Origin: Yarrowia lipolytica
Taxonomy: Eukaryota; Ascomycota; Dipodascomycetes; Dipodascales
Assembly: GCF_001761485.1 (NCBI RefSeq)
Contig: NC_090774.1
Span: 2,046,001-2,110,000 of the forward strand
Length of the DNA: 64,000 nucleotides
Direction of reading: 5' to 3'
In this document: positions 50,035-59,346 of the stretch, one piece after another
Numbering within the stretch: position 1 is the stretch's first letter
Layout: each line of letters starts with the position of its first letter
Translations under genes and position numbers: made by a program
Notes under the pieces: generated by a model
Database searches by the model: none
What the model was told of the DNA's origin: nothing
Seen by the model: the letters and a program-made list of their open reading frames with translations, nothing else

Positions 50035-50372
50035 TATCAGTGCGACAACAGACAGCGAGTGAGTGGGATTCAGGACAGCTCAGGTGTGTTCCAACAAGCT
50101 GAGGCATCGCGGCCAAAGAACCAACCAAAAATGGATCTAAACACATGCAGCCGTGGATAGGCTATCCTTCTTCTGGTATAGGTTTGTCTCGTAGCCCCTT
50201 GTGCCAGGGTAAATCCGAAAATCCAGAAGCTAATTTGGACGAGGTTAGCTCCCCACTTTAGAGTTGGTCCGAGTGCAGGCGATAGGACGGGATGGAAATA
50301 TAGAAAAAGGCGGGTCCCCTAAAAGCTGACATGATCGTCCAGTAAACCTCCCCCAAACGACCACCAGGAGCC

Positions 50373-51374
50373 ATGTCGTCGACACGCACCACCACCGCCG
50401 CCGGCCAAATCCGCTTCCGAGCAGACCCCTGCGCTCAGGAATCGTTCATAGAACATGCCCAACACACGGTGACAGACACCATAGAGGAGGTCAAGGAGTC
50501 GCTGACTCACCTGTGGGACGACATTCCCGCGTGGCAACGAGACAACTGCTACATACGAAGGGGCTACGTCAAGGAAACCAACTGCTACAAAAAGACCTTC
50601 AAAGCCTTGGGCTTTGTCCACAATGAGACGGTCAACATCTACTCGCACCTGATCCCGGCCCTCACCACCTTTGTGGGAGGCGTGGCGGCCTACGGACTGG
50701 GCACCTACCTCGACGTGGGTCTGCCCATCTACCCCACAACCACCTGGAAGGACCACGGCGTCTTCATTCTCTTCATGTTTGGAATCGTCTCGTGTCTGGG
50801 CATGAGTGCCACCTTCCACTGCATCAAGTGCCACTCGCAGCAGGTGGCCCGAACCGGCAACCAGCTCGACTATCTGGGAATCGTGTCGCTTGTCGTCTCC
50901 TCCATGTTCGGCATCATCTTCTACGGTTACGACCACGGAGACTACGAACGATGGCTGTACTGGGGCCTGACCTTTTCGCTGGGCACAATCTGTGCTTGCG
51001 TGTCGCTCATGAAAAAGTTCCACACCAGCGAATGGCGGCCGTTCCGAGCCCTCATGTTTGTGCTCTTTGGTCTCTCCGGAGGCTTCCCCGTCATCCACGC
51101 CTGTTTCCGATTCGGATACGAAGGAACCGTTCTGCGGATCCAGCTGCCTTGGATCTTGCTCGAGGCGGCCGCCTATATTGGCGGAGCCGGCATCTACGCC
51201 GCCCGAGTGCCCGAAAAGTGGTCCCCCGGTACCTTTGACATCATCGGCTCGTCCCACCAGATTTTCCACATGTGCGTGGTTCTGGGTGTCATTCTGCACT
51301 GGATTGCCCTGCTGGGAACCTACCACGCCTACCACGGATGGGCCCTGTCTCAGAGCCCTATTTTCTTCCGATAA
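50373..51374 (+). CDS. IZH2: IZH-type PAQR membrane protein (adiponectin-receptor-like)
   Basis: The 333-aa protein belongs to the progestin/adipoQ-receptor (hemolysin III) family with seven spans. YVKETNCYKKTFKALGFVHNETVNIYSHLIPAL is the conserved region before span 1. The metal-site residues are visible: SATFHC (Ser and His) near 150-155 and HQIFHMCVVLGVILHW near the C-terminus. Yeast Izh proteins affect zinc homeostasis and sterol metabolism, and some members have ceramidase-like activity. The first 50 residues are soluble. The symbol IZH2 is a best fit; IZH1 or IZH4 cannot be excluded. Confidence 0.92.
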   Translation: MSSTRTTTAAGQIRFRADPCAQESFIEHAQHTVTDTIEEVKESLTHLWDDIPAWQRDNCYIRRGYVKETNCYKKTFKALGFVHNETVNIYSHLIPALTTFVGGVAAYGLGTYLDVGLPIYPTTTWKDHGVFILFMFGIVSCLGMSATFHCIKCHSQQVARTGNQLDYLGIVSLVVSSMFGIIFYGYDHGDYERWLYWGLTFSLGTICACVSLMKKFHTSEWRPFRALMFVLFGLSGGFPVIHACFRFGYEGTVLRIQLPWILLEAAAYIGGAGIYAARVPEKWSPGTFDIIGSSHQIFHMCVVLGVILHWIALLGTYHAYHGWALSQSPIFFR

Positions 51375-53503
51375 CCACCATCCTGGAGATGTCCACACTA
51401 ACAAGCTCGTTTCGTATCCTAGCTCTCAGGCAGACCCAGGATCATAGATGTAGTTATAAAAAGCAACGTTACATGCCAACTTTGGAGGTACCAGTAGCAA
51501 CCGGGTGCAATTTCCCTGTCATGTCAACCCAACCACAGTAGCAGCCATCCTTATAGTCCAATCTGACTGTTATCATAAATGCCATGTATGGAGGATGTTG
51601 CATGAGGCGGTCTGGAACCATGTCTGGAGCAATGTATCGGATGTTTCAAAGGAGGGGGAAATGTGGGCCTCCGTAAGATGTCGATGAGGTCCATGGATAG
51701 ATTGAAATGAGCGATATTGTCCTTACACGACAACTAGACCGAGTTATATATCTTGGTTATCGGCCAAGATTCGGCTAATGAAACTTTATAGGGAGATTGG
51801 CTCGGGGCTCTTTTTTTTAATTTTTTTTTTTTTTGCACTGTTCTTTTTCTTTTGGAGCCCGTCAAAAGAACCTTGGTGCTCAACTTTTGGGACGGGCTGG
51901 AAAAGAAGGAAGCTGCCAACAATCTTGTCCACTCTGTTTCGGTCACGTGACCTGGAATTTCCCGCGACCCATGGTCAATTTGTAGGTTCCATCTCTACGC
52001 CTCTAACGCCGCCTCTAACTTAATGTGAGAATACGACTGGGTATTGTAGGTGGTGTAGGGAGGGGTTTGTTTGCGGGTGTATGGGTTGAGATATGGCGAT
52101 TCTGAAAAGTGCATTTTGTGGAGAATCTTCTTTTTACCCTGTTTGGGATTTCTCCGGGTAAAATTGCCCCTTTGGATCCCCTTGAGGCGTCTTTCTTTCC
52201 ACTGTGGCCGTACCAGTGTACGTATGTATGTACTGTACTGATACTGATACTGTACTTGAAGGAGGGAATGACGTATGACATCATCAAGCCCCATGTGTCC
52301 CAGTCCCAAGACTGTCTGGTGCAGCTGCACATAATTCGTCTCTCTTCAGGGGATCTCTTCTCCAGGGCTTCTTCGGATTGCTTTTAATTAGCCCATGTCT
52401 CTTCTTCCCCACATGGCCCCATGTTGTCCTTGTCTGCGGTACAATACTCACATCAGATGGTCACAGCGACCGCTAGACGCCTGGTGTAGGTCCGTTTTCC
52501 GAGCCTTTTTGACAACTGCGCGGAGTCGCACGTCCCCGCGGTCCAGCTTTGTCTCAGCTCAGACTGTCCCAGAGGGTCCGCCGACGGTCCATTTCGGTGT
52601 CTCCAAGACACCCCCTCTCGATGCATGTCGCACAAATGGAATCACGAAAACGGCTCGCTTGGTGGATGAACTGTATTTTTGGAGGAGAGAAGCGACTCTT
52701 GTGGCGACCGGTGCGACTTGTGCTTGTGCGACTTGTGTGGCCTGTGCGACTTGTACGACTTGTACGCCCATGTACGACTTGTACGAGACTGATATTCACG
52801 TCCACAGTCGCTTCGACCGTCAGAAAACCCCTCCCAACCCACCACTCAACCTACCACACCGTCAATCGTATCACCCCAATAAAGTTGCGGAGTCTGTTTT
52901 GGGATGCCGCCCTGAGACGGAAAACGTAGACACATGTGTCTCCGTTGTACGAGTGAGCCCCAAAGGGAGCTATAATATCGCGATTATGACGTCATACAAA
53001 GAGGAATAAAACACGCGGTTCGCTCCATTCTCTTTGTCGCTATCCGCTCAGCTTCTTCAGCCCCCTGTATCAGCGGCCACAGCACGGCTAATGGTAGGTA
53101 CAGGACATAGGTACGAACGCTCCAGTTGTACCAGTCTACTTGTACGTGTCTTCACTATTATGCATCCACCCCACATGCAATGTCGATCATTGAGAGGATA
53201 AAAAAAGATCGGTGAAAGAACTGCAAGGCGCGCGTAGACGGACTGGAGTCGGGTATCGCAGAGGGTCTGGCGACCTGCTGGACCTCCTTGGTTCGTCCAT
53301 TGCCGCATCGTTTCAAGATGAGCTTCTCCAGTACCAGGTGGACTCCTGAGGCCCTTCTCAAATCACTCGATTGCTACTTGTTCTCCCCAACTCTATGTGC
53401 AACTCTATAAACAGTTTTTCCGGTGCTTCCTCCTGTACGAGTATATGTAGAGCCGGCAAACCTCCCTTCATATTCCCCATCTCAATCTTCACCCACGCCA
53501 CAA
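51375..53503. other. 2.1 kb spacer ahead of the HAD hydrolase gene
   Basis: It contains a T8-AA-T14 run (51811-51834), a palindromic GGTCACGTGACC at 51941-51952 (CACGTG core 51944-51949) and a degenerate repeat of CGACTTGT (52691-52788). A 204-codon open frame at 52395-53009 crosses the repeat and is not credible. Confidence 0.55.
52691..52788. repeat. Degenerate CGACTTGT tandem array
   Basis: The 8-mer CGACTTGT or near copies (GTGCGACTTGTGC, GTACGACTTGTACG) occur at least six times in 100 bp. The later copies merge into the GTAC-rich word common to this window. Confidence 0.75.
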
Positions 53504-54982
53504 ATGTCTGTCAACCCTCAGGATCTCGGCGACAAACTGCACAACCTCAAGCTCAATGAGGACGGCACCCCCACGCGAAAGATCATCAAGACCACCAAGG
53601 AGGTGATTGATCCCGTCACTAAAGAGAAGAAACTCGAGTCGTCCACCGAAGAGGTCATTTCACACAACCGGTACGCCAACTACGCCTTTGCGTTCGACAT
53701 TGACGGCGTGCTGCTCAAGGGCGCAGACGTTATCCCCCAGGCCCCCGAAGCTATGCGAATGCTCAATGGCGAGAACGAATACAACATTCGCGTCCCCTAC
53801 ATTTTCGTCACCAACGGCTCCGGTCTCACCGAGGAGGTCCGGTGCAAAAACCTGTCGAAAATGCTCGAAACCGAGGTCAATCCCGGCCAGTTTATCCAGG
53901 GATCCACTCCCATGAGATCGCTGGTCGAAAAGTATGATACGGTGCTCGTGGTCGGTGGCGTAGGAGAGGCGTGCCGAAAGGTGGCCGAGGAATACGGCTT
54001 CAAAAACGTGGTCACCCCCGGAGACATTCTCAAGTGGAACCCCAACGTGTCGCCGTTCCGAAAGCTCACTGAGGAGGAGTACAATGCTTCTCGAACGCTG
54101 GATTTCTCCAAGATTGCCATTGGCGCCATTCTGGTGTTTGCCGACTCGCGAGAATGGGCCTCAGACCAACAGATCATCTTGGAGCTCCTCATGTCCAAGA
54201 ACGGCGTCATGGGCACCGAGTCCAAGCAATTCAACGAGGGCCCCGACATTTTTTTTGCCCACGACGACTTTGTGTGGTCCACCAATTACAATCTGTCGCG
54301 GTACGGCATGGGAGCTCTGCAGGTCTGCATTTCCGCTCTCTACCAGGCCCACACTGGCAAGGAGCTCAACGTGACTAAGTTTGGAAAGCCCAACAAAGAG
54401 ACCTTCAATTTTGCCAACAGCATTCTCAAGAGCTGGCGTCAGGACGCCTACGAGACGCACTTTTGCAATGACAAGGATTGCGAAGATGAGGACCACGCCA
54501 AGAACGGCAAAAAGGAGGAGTCTGCCAGTGACAAGAAGCTCAGAGAGGCCGAAAACAATGAGGATACAGTAGTGGCCAAGGCCGAGGAGACTACCAATGC
54601 TGACGGCTCCAAAACCGAGGTCTTTGACCTGCTTCCTGCCGCCCAGACCGTTTACTTTGTTGGAGACACCCCCGAGTCGGATATCCGATTCGCAAACACC
54701 TTTGACAAGACGTGGTACTCGATCCTGGTCAAGACCGGAGTGTACCAGGACGGCACCGAACCCGCCTACAAGCCCAAGAAGATTGTGGACAACGTTCTGG
54801 AAGCGGTCAAGTTCGCCATTCACCGGGAGCATGAGAAGGAGCTGGAGCTCAGAGAGCAGGCACGATCTGCTGTGGCCAGTGGATCTGCTACCCCAGGAAC
54901 CAAGGGTGGGTCCAAGACTCCCGTCGAAAGTTTGCATCCTCATGAGCTGCAGCAGTTGGTCATGACCCAGGCTCATGACTAA
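53504..54982 (+). CDS. HAD-superfamily hydrolase, CECR5/HDHD5 (YKR070W) type
   Basis: The product has 492 aa. The HAD motif I FDIDGVLLKG gives the catalytic Asp pair at about 65 and 67. VTNGSGLTEE (about 108-117) supplies motif II, and motif IV is GDTPESDIRFAN near 386-397. The C2-type cap lies between. The protein is longer than S. cerevisiae YKR070W (about 350 aa) because of an acidic, Lys/Glu-rich insertion (about 325-365, KDCEDEDHAKNGKKEE) and a disordered tail. Family substrates are unknown; the yeast protein is mitochondrial, but this one lacks an obvious presequence. The ATG at 53504 is used; the frame upstream opens with GTG. Confidence 0.9.
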   Translation: MSVNPQDLGDKLHNLKLNEDGTPTRKIIKTTKEVIDPVTKEKKLESSTEEVISHNRYANYAFAFDIDGVLLKGADVIPQAPEAMRMLNGENEYNIRVPYIFVTNGSGLTEEVRCKNLSKMLETEVNPGQFIQGSTPMRSLVEKYDTVLVVGGVGEACRKVAEEYGFKNVVTPGDILKWNPNVSPFRKLTEEEYNASRTLDFSKIAIGAILVFADSREWASDQQIILELLMSKNGVMGTESKQFNEGPDIFFAHDDFVWSTNYNLSRYGMGALQVCISALYQAHTGKELNVTKFGKPNKETFNFANSILKSWRQDAYETHFCNDKDCEDEDHAKNGKKEESASDKKLREAENNEDTVVAKAEETTNADGSKTEVFDLLPAAQTVYFVGDTPESDIRFANTFDKTWYSILVKTGVYQDGTEPAYKPKKIVDNVLEAVKFAIHREHEKELELREQARSAVASGSATPGTKGGSKTPVESLHPHELQQLVMTQAHD

Positions 54983-56162
54983 CTCGGATGAAGCGAGAAT
55001 TAGTTGTATGGGAGCGACTGCTGCTGTTCATTCGCAACTTCCCAATATTCCCAATACCAACTTCTCATCTCTTTTGCATCCCCCATGCTAATCATTTGCT
55101 TACTACCATAGCTATTGTTGGAGTCTCATTATATCTACTTACTACTATTTAGCTGAATCAAAAACTAACAAGATGGTTTGAGTGACCAGGCAGTGGTATC
55201 GAATCCAGTACGAGTACAAGTATGATCTACAACCGCAGGAGGAACACTTCAATTGAATGGTATTCGGGTCTGTACTTGTAGTATGAAAATAGCTCCAGTT
55301 CGAGTGTTTTGGCTTGTACACTGGCTGCTTGTCAATGTTGCCTGTCACTACTCACCCAAGGACGACTCACGCACAATTGCCAATACACACTTTTCAATTT
55401 CAGTTTCGATTGGCCCCGGAAGAAAGGACGCTAAGCATCCCAGCTGGCTTATCTCTGTATGAAGTATAAACAGGCGAAGAGCCGAATACGAGCCATTAGC
55501 CGCGTGTGGTGTGACTCAATGAGCTGATTGTATAACCCATTGAGTCTGTTCTTAGAGTCGGAGACAGGGTGTTTGATCTGGTGGATGTGGAGTATGAAGA
55601 ATGCCATCGGAATGCGGGTGGGAGGTGCGCGCATGATTAACAGAAGATGTTCATGGGTGCTGCAAATGTGGAAAACGAGTCCTGGCATGTGCTGGTATAG
55701 GGCTGAGCAGTATGGACAGAAAGAGCCCCATTCTGGAGACTCTTAAACAATCAACGGCAGTAGTAGAATTTCTGAGTAGGCGTAGTCCGTATCGAGACAA
55801 TCCTTCAGAACTGTCGTTGTCAGTAGTTTTTGGTTCAAGTCACAAGACTGCGTAGTCTTCGATTAATCCGAAGGCAGTCCTTGAGGGCATATGATCCTCC
55901 ACCACAGACACGTGACTGAATGGATGCAACATGAGTAGATAGCGATAGAACCACATCGAATCACAGCTATGGTATGCGTCTTGTGTTCTCGAGGCTATGC
56001 AGTCCGTCGACCTGTGATCTAACCATCAACGCCATACCCATCTCTGACATGAGAAATCCTGTGTCACTTGCCAGGTAGCAGCGCATTCAAGTCACTACTC
56101 TTCTTGATACACATCTTGGTCGTGTCTAGATCACATTTGGTGTGTTTTGTCGCGTCTCCTGC
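54983..56162. other. Spacer between convergent HAD and GPI19 genes
   Basis: It contains TACGAGTAC at 55209-55217 and a CACGTG at 55909-55914. No gene or array was recognised. Confidence 0.55.
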
Positions 56163-56588
56163 TCACTCACTATCATCCCCATACAAAACCTTTGAAACGT
56201 CAACCAAAGGTAGATCCCAGACTCCGTCTGTGGCCTCCCAGAAGTACTCGCCGTTCTTGCCTCCGTCAACTCGAGCATGTTCGTCCACAATCACCTCGAG
56301 CCGGTCCAGCGGATATGTCATGACCTCAATGTTGTAGAGGGTGAGAAAGACGTAGGTGAAGATGAAGGCTGCAATGAGCCACGAGGGAATGGCCAGCGCC
56401 CACCATCGCGACGGAAAGTAGTAGATGTGCAGGTAGTGAAGTAGCCATGTAGGGGAGAGAGACCACAGAAAGAACACCAAGGCGGCGATGTTGGCACCTA
56501 TATATAGGGCCATCCCCTTGTACTCTGTTCGGGGCGGGACCGCAAACGCGCCCACGGTCACGTCCGAGTTTTTTGCTAGCGTGTCCAT
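56163..56588 (-). CDS. GPI19: GPI19, subunit of GPI N-acetylglucosaminyltransferase (PIG-P)
   Basis: The 141-aa ER-membrane protein is a small non-catalytic subunit of the enzyme that starts GPI-anchor synthesis by transferring GlcNAc to phosphatidylinositol. It has the PIG-P layout: a first span (MALYIGANIAALVFFLWSLS), the signature YYFPSRWWALAIPSWL, a second span (IAAFIFTYVFLTLYNIEV) and a polar C-terminal tail with GVWDLPLVDVSKVLYG. The length matches Gpi19 (about 140 aa). The ATG at 56588 is the first in frame. It shares the GPI pathway with PBN1 in this window, but the genes are far apart. Confidence 0.95.
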   Translation of the reverse strand: MDTLAKNSDVTVGAFAVPPRTEYKGMALYIGANIAALVFFLWSLSPTWLLHYLHIYYFPSRWWALAIPSWLIAAFIFTYVFLTLYNIEVMTYPLDRLEVIVDEHARVDGGKNGEYFWEATDGVWDLPLVDVSKVLYGDDSE

Positions 56589-56683
56589 GCTGCGATGTTG
56601 GGGTGTGCGAGGCAGATCAATGTGGTGATGGATGTAGAGTTGGAGAACACATGGTGGGAGGGGTTTGATTAAAGTGAAAAGTT

Positions 56684-56721
56684 TTAGTTGGACTTAGTTG
56701 GACTTAGTTGGACTTAGTTAG
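56684..56721. repeat. 10-bp tandem repeat TTAGTTGGAC, 3.8 copies
   Basis: Three exact units and a partial fourth lie about 100 bp upstream of the GPI19 ATG; single TTAGTTG words recur in other promoters of this window (about 11330, 21430, 26102). Confidence 0.9.
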
Positions 56722-57802
56722 TTTTGGTAGTTGGGAGTAGCTCGTCAACACGTTTTTCAGACTCGATTCCGGCAAGACTTGTTTGCTCTCGGTCGATGGC
56801 CGAGTCTGAGCCTGTTCTGGGGATGACCATGAGTATATCGAGTCGAGCATAATAAATTAATGTTACTTTATAGCGAGCAATCTACAACTGTGCCACCATA
56901 CAACCCGATGCTACGCAATTCAAGATTCAGCCTCTACTCGGCTAAAACTCAAGTTGAGAGCAATGTGACACCGTCTCATGGATTTGGCACCGCTCCCGTG
57001 GCCAAAGCCTCTGGAAACGGTCACTACTCGCTTACAAACAACCAAACAGTGCGATACAAGAACGAGTACAGTACAACTGTATGTACTTGTATGGCACTGA
57101 TAGCGATGTCCAACTCGTACTCGTACCGTACCAGCTCAACCCTGGTACAGTTTAGATTCTGACCTACAGCATGGTTGGTAATGGACAGTAGGCTGACCAA
57201 GATGGAACATCTGGGACCTGCTCAGCGGAAGACGGGACAAAAGACGCCAATCCCCGTTTGGGGGGTCACGTGACTCTCCACGAATATCCCGGAGATGGAA
57301 AGGGGGTGGTGGGGTCGACGGGGCGTACTTTGGTGGATGTTCAATCATCACGTGGTTTTTGTCTTTGTTATTGTTTTTTGTTTTTTTTATTGCATGTCAT
57401 GTTTCACCGCTTTCGAAACCTTGACCTTGGCCCTTGAGTTTCCTCACCGGATCAACCTCCCCACAAGCCAAGAGATGCCCTTCTTCTAACGGCAACCGAG
57501 AGCGCGGGCGGGGTAGTTGGGGCGGGAGAGTCGAGTCTGTTTGTGTGGTGCGTGTTGACGGGACGATAGCGCCCTAGTTGTACTGTTTATGTTGTCTGTT
57601 CTTCGTCTGCAACTTCCCTTCTTGTATTTTTAACCGACTCGTGATAGAGTTGATTTTGCATGTACGAGTACGATAGTTGTTGGAGTAGGCAACCTGTGTA
57701 TCTTCATGGTGACGCCATACCGAAGCCCATACCGAAGCTCGCCGTCACCAATTGGCTGATTGTTGTCCTTTGGTTGTCAGAAATGGCGAAATACCGCGGA
57801 TT

Positions 57803-57877
57803 CTGTCTTGTATCTGGTCTGTCTTGTATCTGGTCTGCCCTGTATCTGGTCTGCCCTGTATCTGGTCTGTCTTGTAC
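57803..57877. repeat. 16-bp minisatellite, 4.6 copies
   Basis: The unit CTGTCTTGTATCTGGT occurs twice, then CTGCCCTGTATCTGGT twice, then a partial CTGTCTTGTAC. The two variants lie in a block order (AABBA), which suggests two rounds of duplication. Confidence 0.9.
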
Positions 57878-58725
57878 ATACTTAGACCTGGTTGCTGACC
57901 TACCGCTGACATGCCCATGACACATATATGCTGCCGGGCCGACGGGGCTGGCGGCCACATTCTAGAAGCAGGCAACCAGACTCTTGTCTCGTGTCAGGCG
58001 AGGTTTCGGAATGTCGGTTCCGCGGTGAGGCGATGAAAAAGGGTCGACCGAATGGGCGACAGAATCGGTTGACAGAATGGGGTAGCTGTATGGTGCTTCT
58101 TGGCGGCGGAGACAAAGCCGTCGGAACAGCGTCGGATCGGAGTTTTGCGGATTAATAACTTGGCTGTCTACAAATACTGGGTGGTGGTGTTACGAGCGAG
58201 TACGGTACAGTACTTGTATATACCATGCGGTACGGGCACGGTACAATACTGTACGGTGCAATAAGATGAGTGGGAGGGTCATTTGAGTGTACAGTATGTA
58301 CGGTGAATGAAGTAAGAACCATGTGCAAGTAGCCGAGAGGAATGGCGAGTTGAAGTCACGAGATGGAGCACAATCGGCGGCGAAACGCGCACTATTATTG
58401 CATTCCCTACTCGCGCGCACAACCCATTCTCCCCTTGCACCCTGGCACCTCCTCCTCCATTGCTCCGTACGCTTGTAGAGTTGGTTTGCTTGCATGCGTC
58501 ATTGTGCATCCACGTGGGGATGGCGAGAAAAGAAAATGTGTCGGTCAGAAAAGACACGGATTTGTGGGGCAGTGTTTGCGGGAGGAGACAAGAGACTCGA
58601 GCACTCGCGTCGGGCGTCTTCGAGCCGATATTATCGGTTCAACTTCGGCTCATCTGCAGCCATCACGTGCCTCCACCAGGCTCCGATTCCGTTATTATGG
58701 AAATTTCGGCGACGGCAAAACAAAA

Positions 58726-58773
58726 ATGGAAAGAAAAAAAATGGAAAGAAAAAACATGGAAAGAAAAAAAAAA
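58726..58773. repeat. 15-bp A-rich tandem repeat, 3 copies
   Basis: Three units of ATGGAAAGAAAAAA plus one variable base or extra A. The unit is purine-only apart from one T, giving strong strand asymmetry. Confidence 0.85.
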
Positions 58774-59346
58774 GGGTTGTAGACCTCAGCCGTATACCGC
58801 ACTTTATGCCAGTCACCCGACCTTGCTGGCCATAGTACAATAGAGGGAATAGATTGGCCAGGTGCAACTACAAGCGCCATATATGAGCTGAGAGCTGTAA
58901 AGACGACGTAACACGTCCATAATGCACAAGTCCCGTTGACCACCAGGTGCACGGTGGTTCCGCGAGAGAGCGCAAACCACCGCAAAGCAAAGTGGTGTGT
59001 AATATTTTGCTAGTCGAGCTAGCGCATTGCGTGATAGTCTTGTCAAGAGCTGTGTACGGACGTCGTATGTAGACATACAATACAATAGTCTAAGTGCACC
59101 GGCGTCCTTTTGCAGACCCTTGCCGCGTGTTTTTGGACCCACCTGCCCCGTTTGTGCCTGCCTGGCTTCTCCATTTTCAGCCTGCCGTCTCTCTGCATTT
59201 TCTACTCTCTCATTTTTTGGTTTTTTGGAGCGTTTGAGACCAACTCCCCCTTTTATACTTTTGTTAAAGTTAACTCAACGAGAGCCCATCTCGCCATTCC
59301 CAAGCTCTCTCATCACTGTCGACATCCCCCCAAAACACACGCTACA

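Larger units (their letters stand above)
46354..50372. other. 4.0 kb spacer between divergent lipase and IZH genes
   Basis: This is the longest gene-free stretch. It contains CACGTG at 46596-46601 and 46883-46888, a 15-C run (46621-46635), an A-rich tandem repeat (47505-47586), TACTCGTAC/TACTTGTAC at 48902-48916, a 17-bp tandem repeat (49993-50034) and a 21-A run (49918-49938). Open frames reach 156 codons but lack gene-like features. No tRNA, 5S or common snRNA sequence was recognised. Confidence 0.55.
56589..59346. other. 2.8 kb spacer between divergent GPI19 and kinase genes
   Basis: It contains a 10-bp TTAGTTGGAC repeat (56684-56721), CACGTG at 57267-57272 and 57349-57354, a 16-bp minisatellite (57803-57877), a 15-bp A-rich repeat (58726-58773), GTAC-rich stretches (57050-57130, 58196-58258) and a TTTTATA TATA-like box near 59251. 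No gene is supported. Confidence 0.55.

Noticed and set aside
50319-51404. 361-codon antisense open frame over the IZH gene
   Set aside because: It is a codon-bias shadow of a clear PAQR gene.
52395-53009. 204-codon plus-strand open frame
   Set aside because: It is Cys/Thr-rich because it translates the degenerate CGACTTGT array and has no domain.
57803-57877. CRISPR array
   Set aside because: The units are contiguous with no spacers, and the DNA is eukaryotic.
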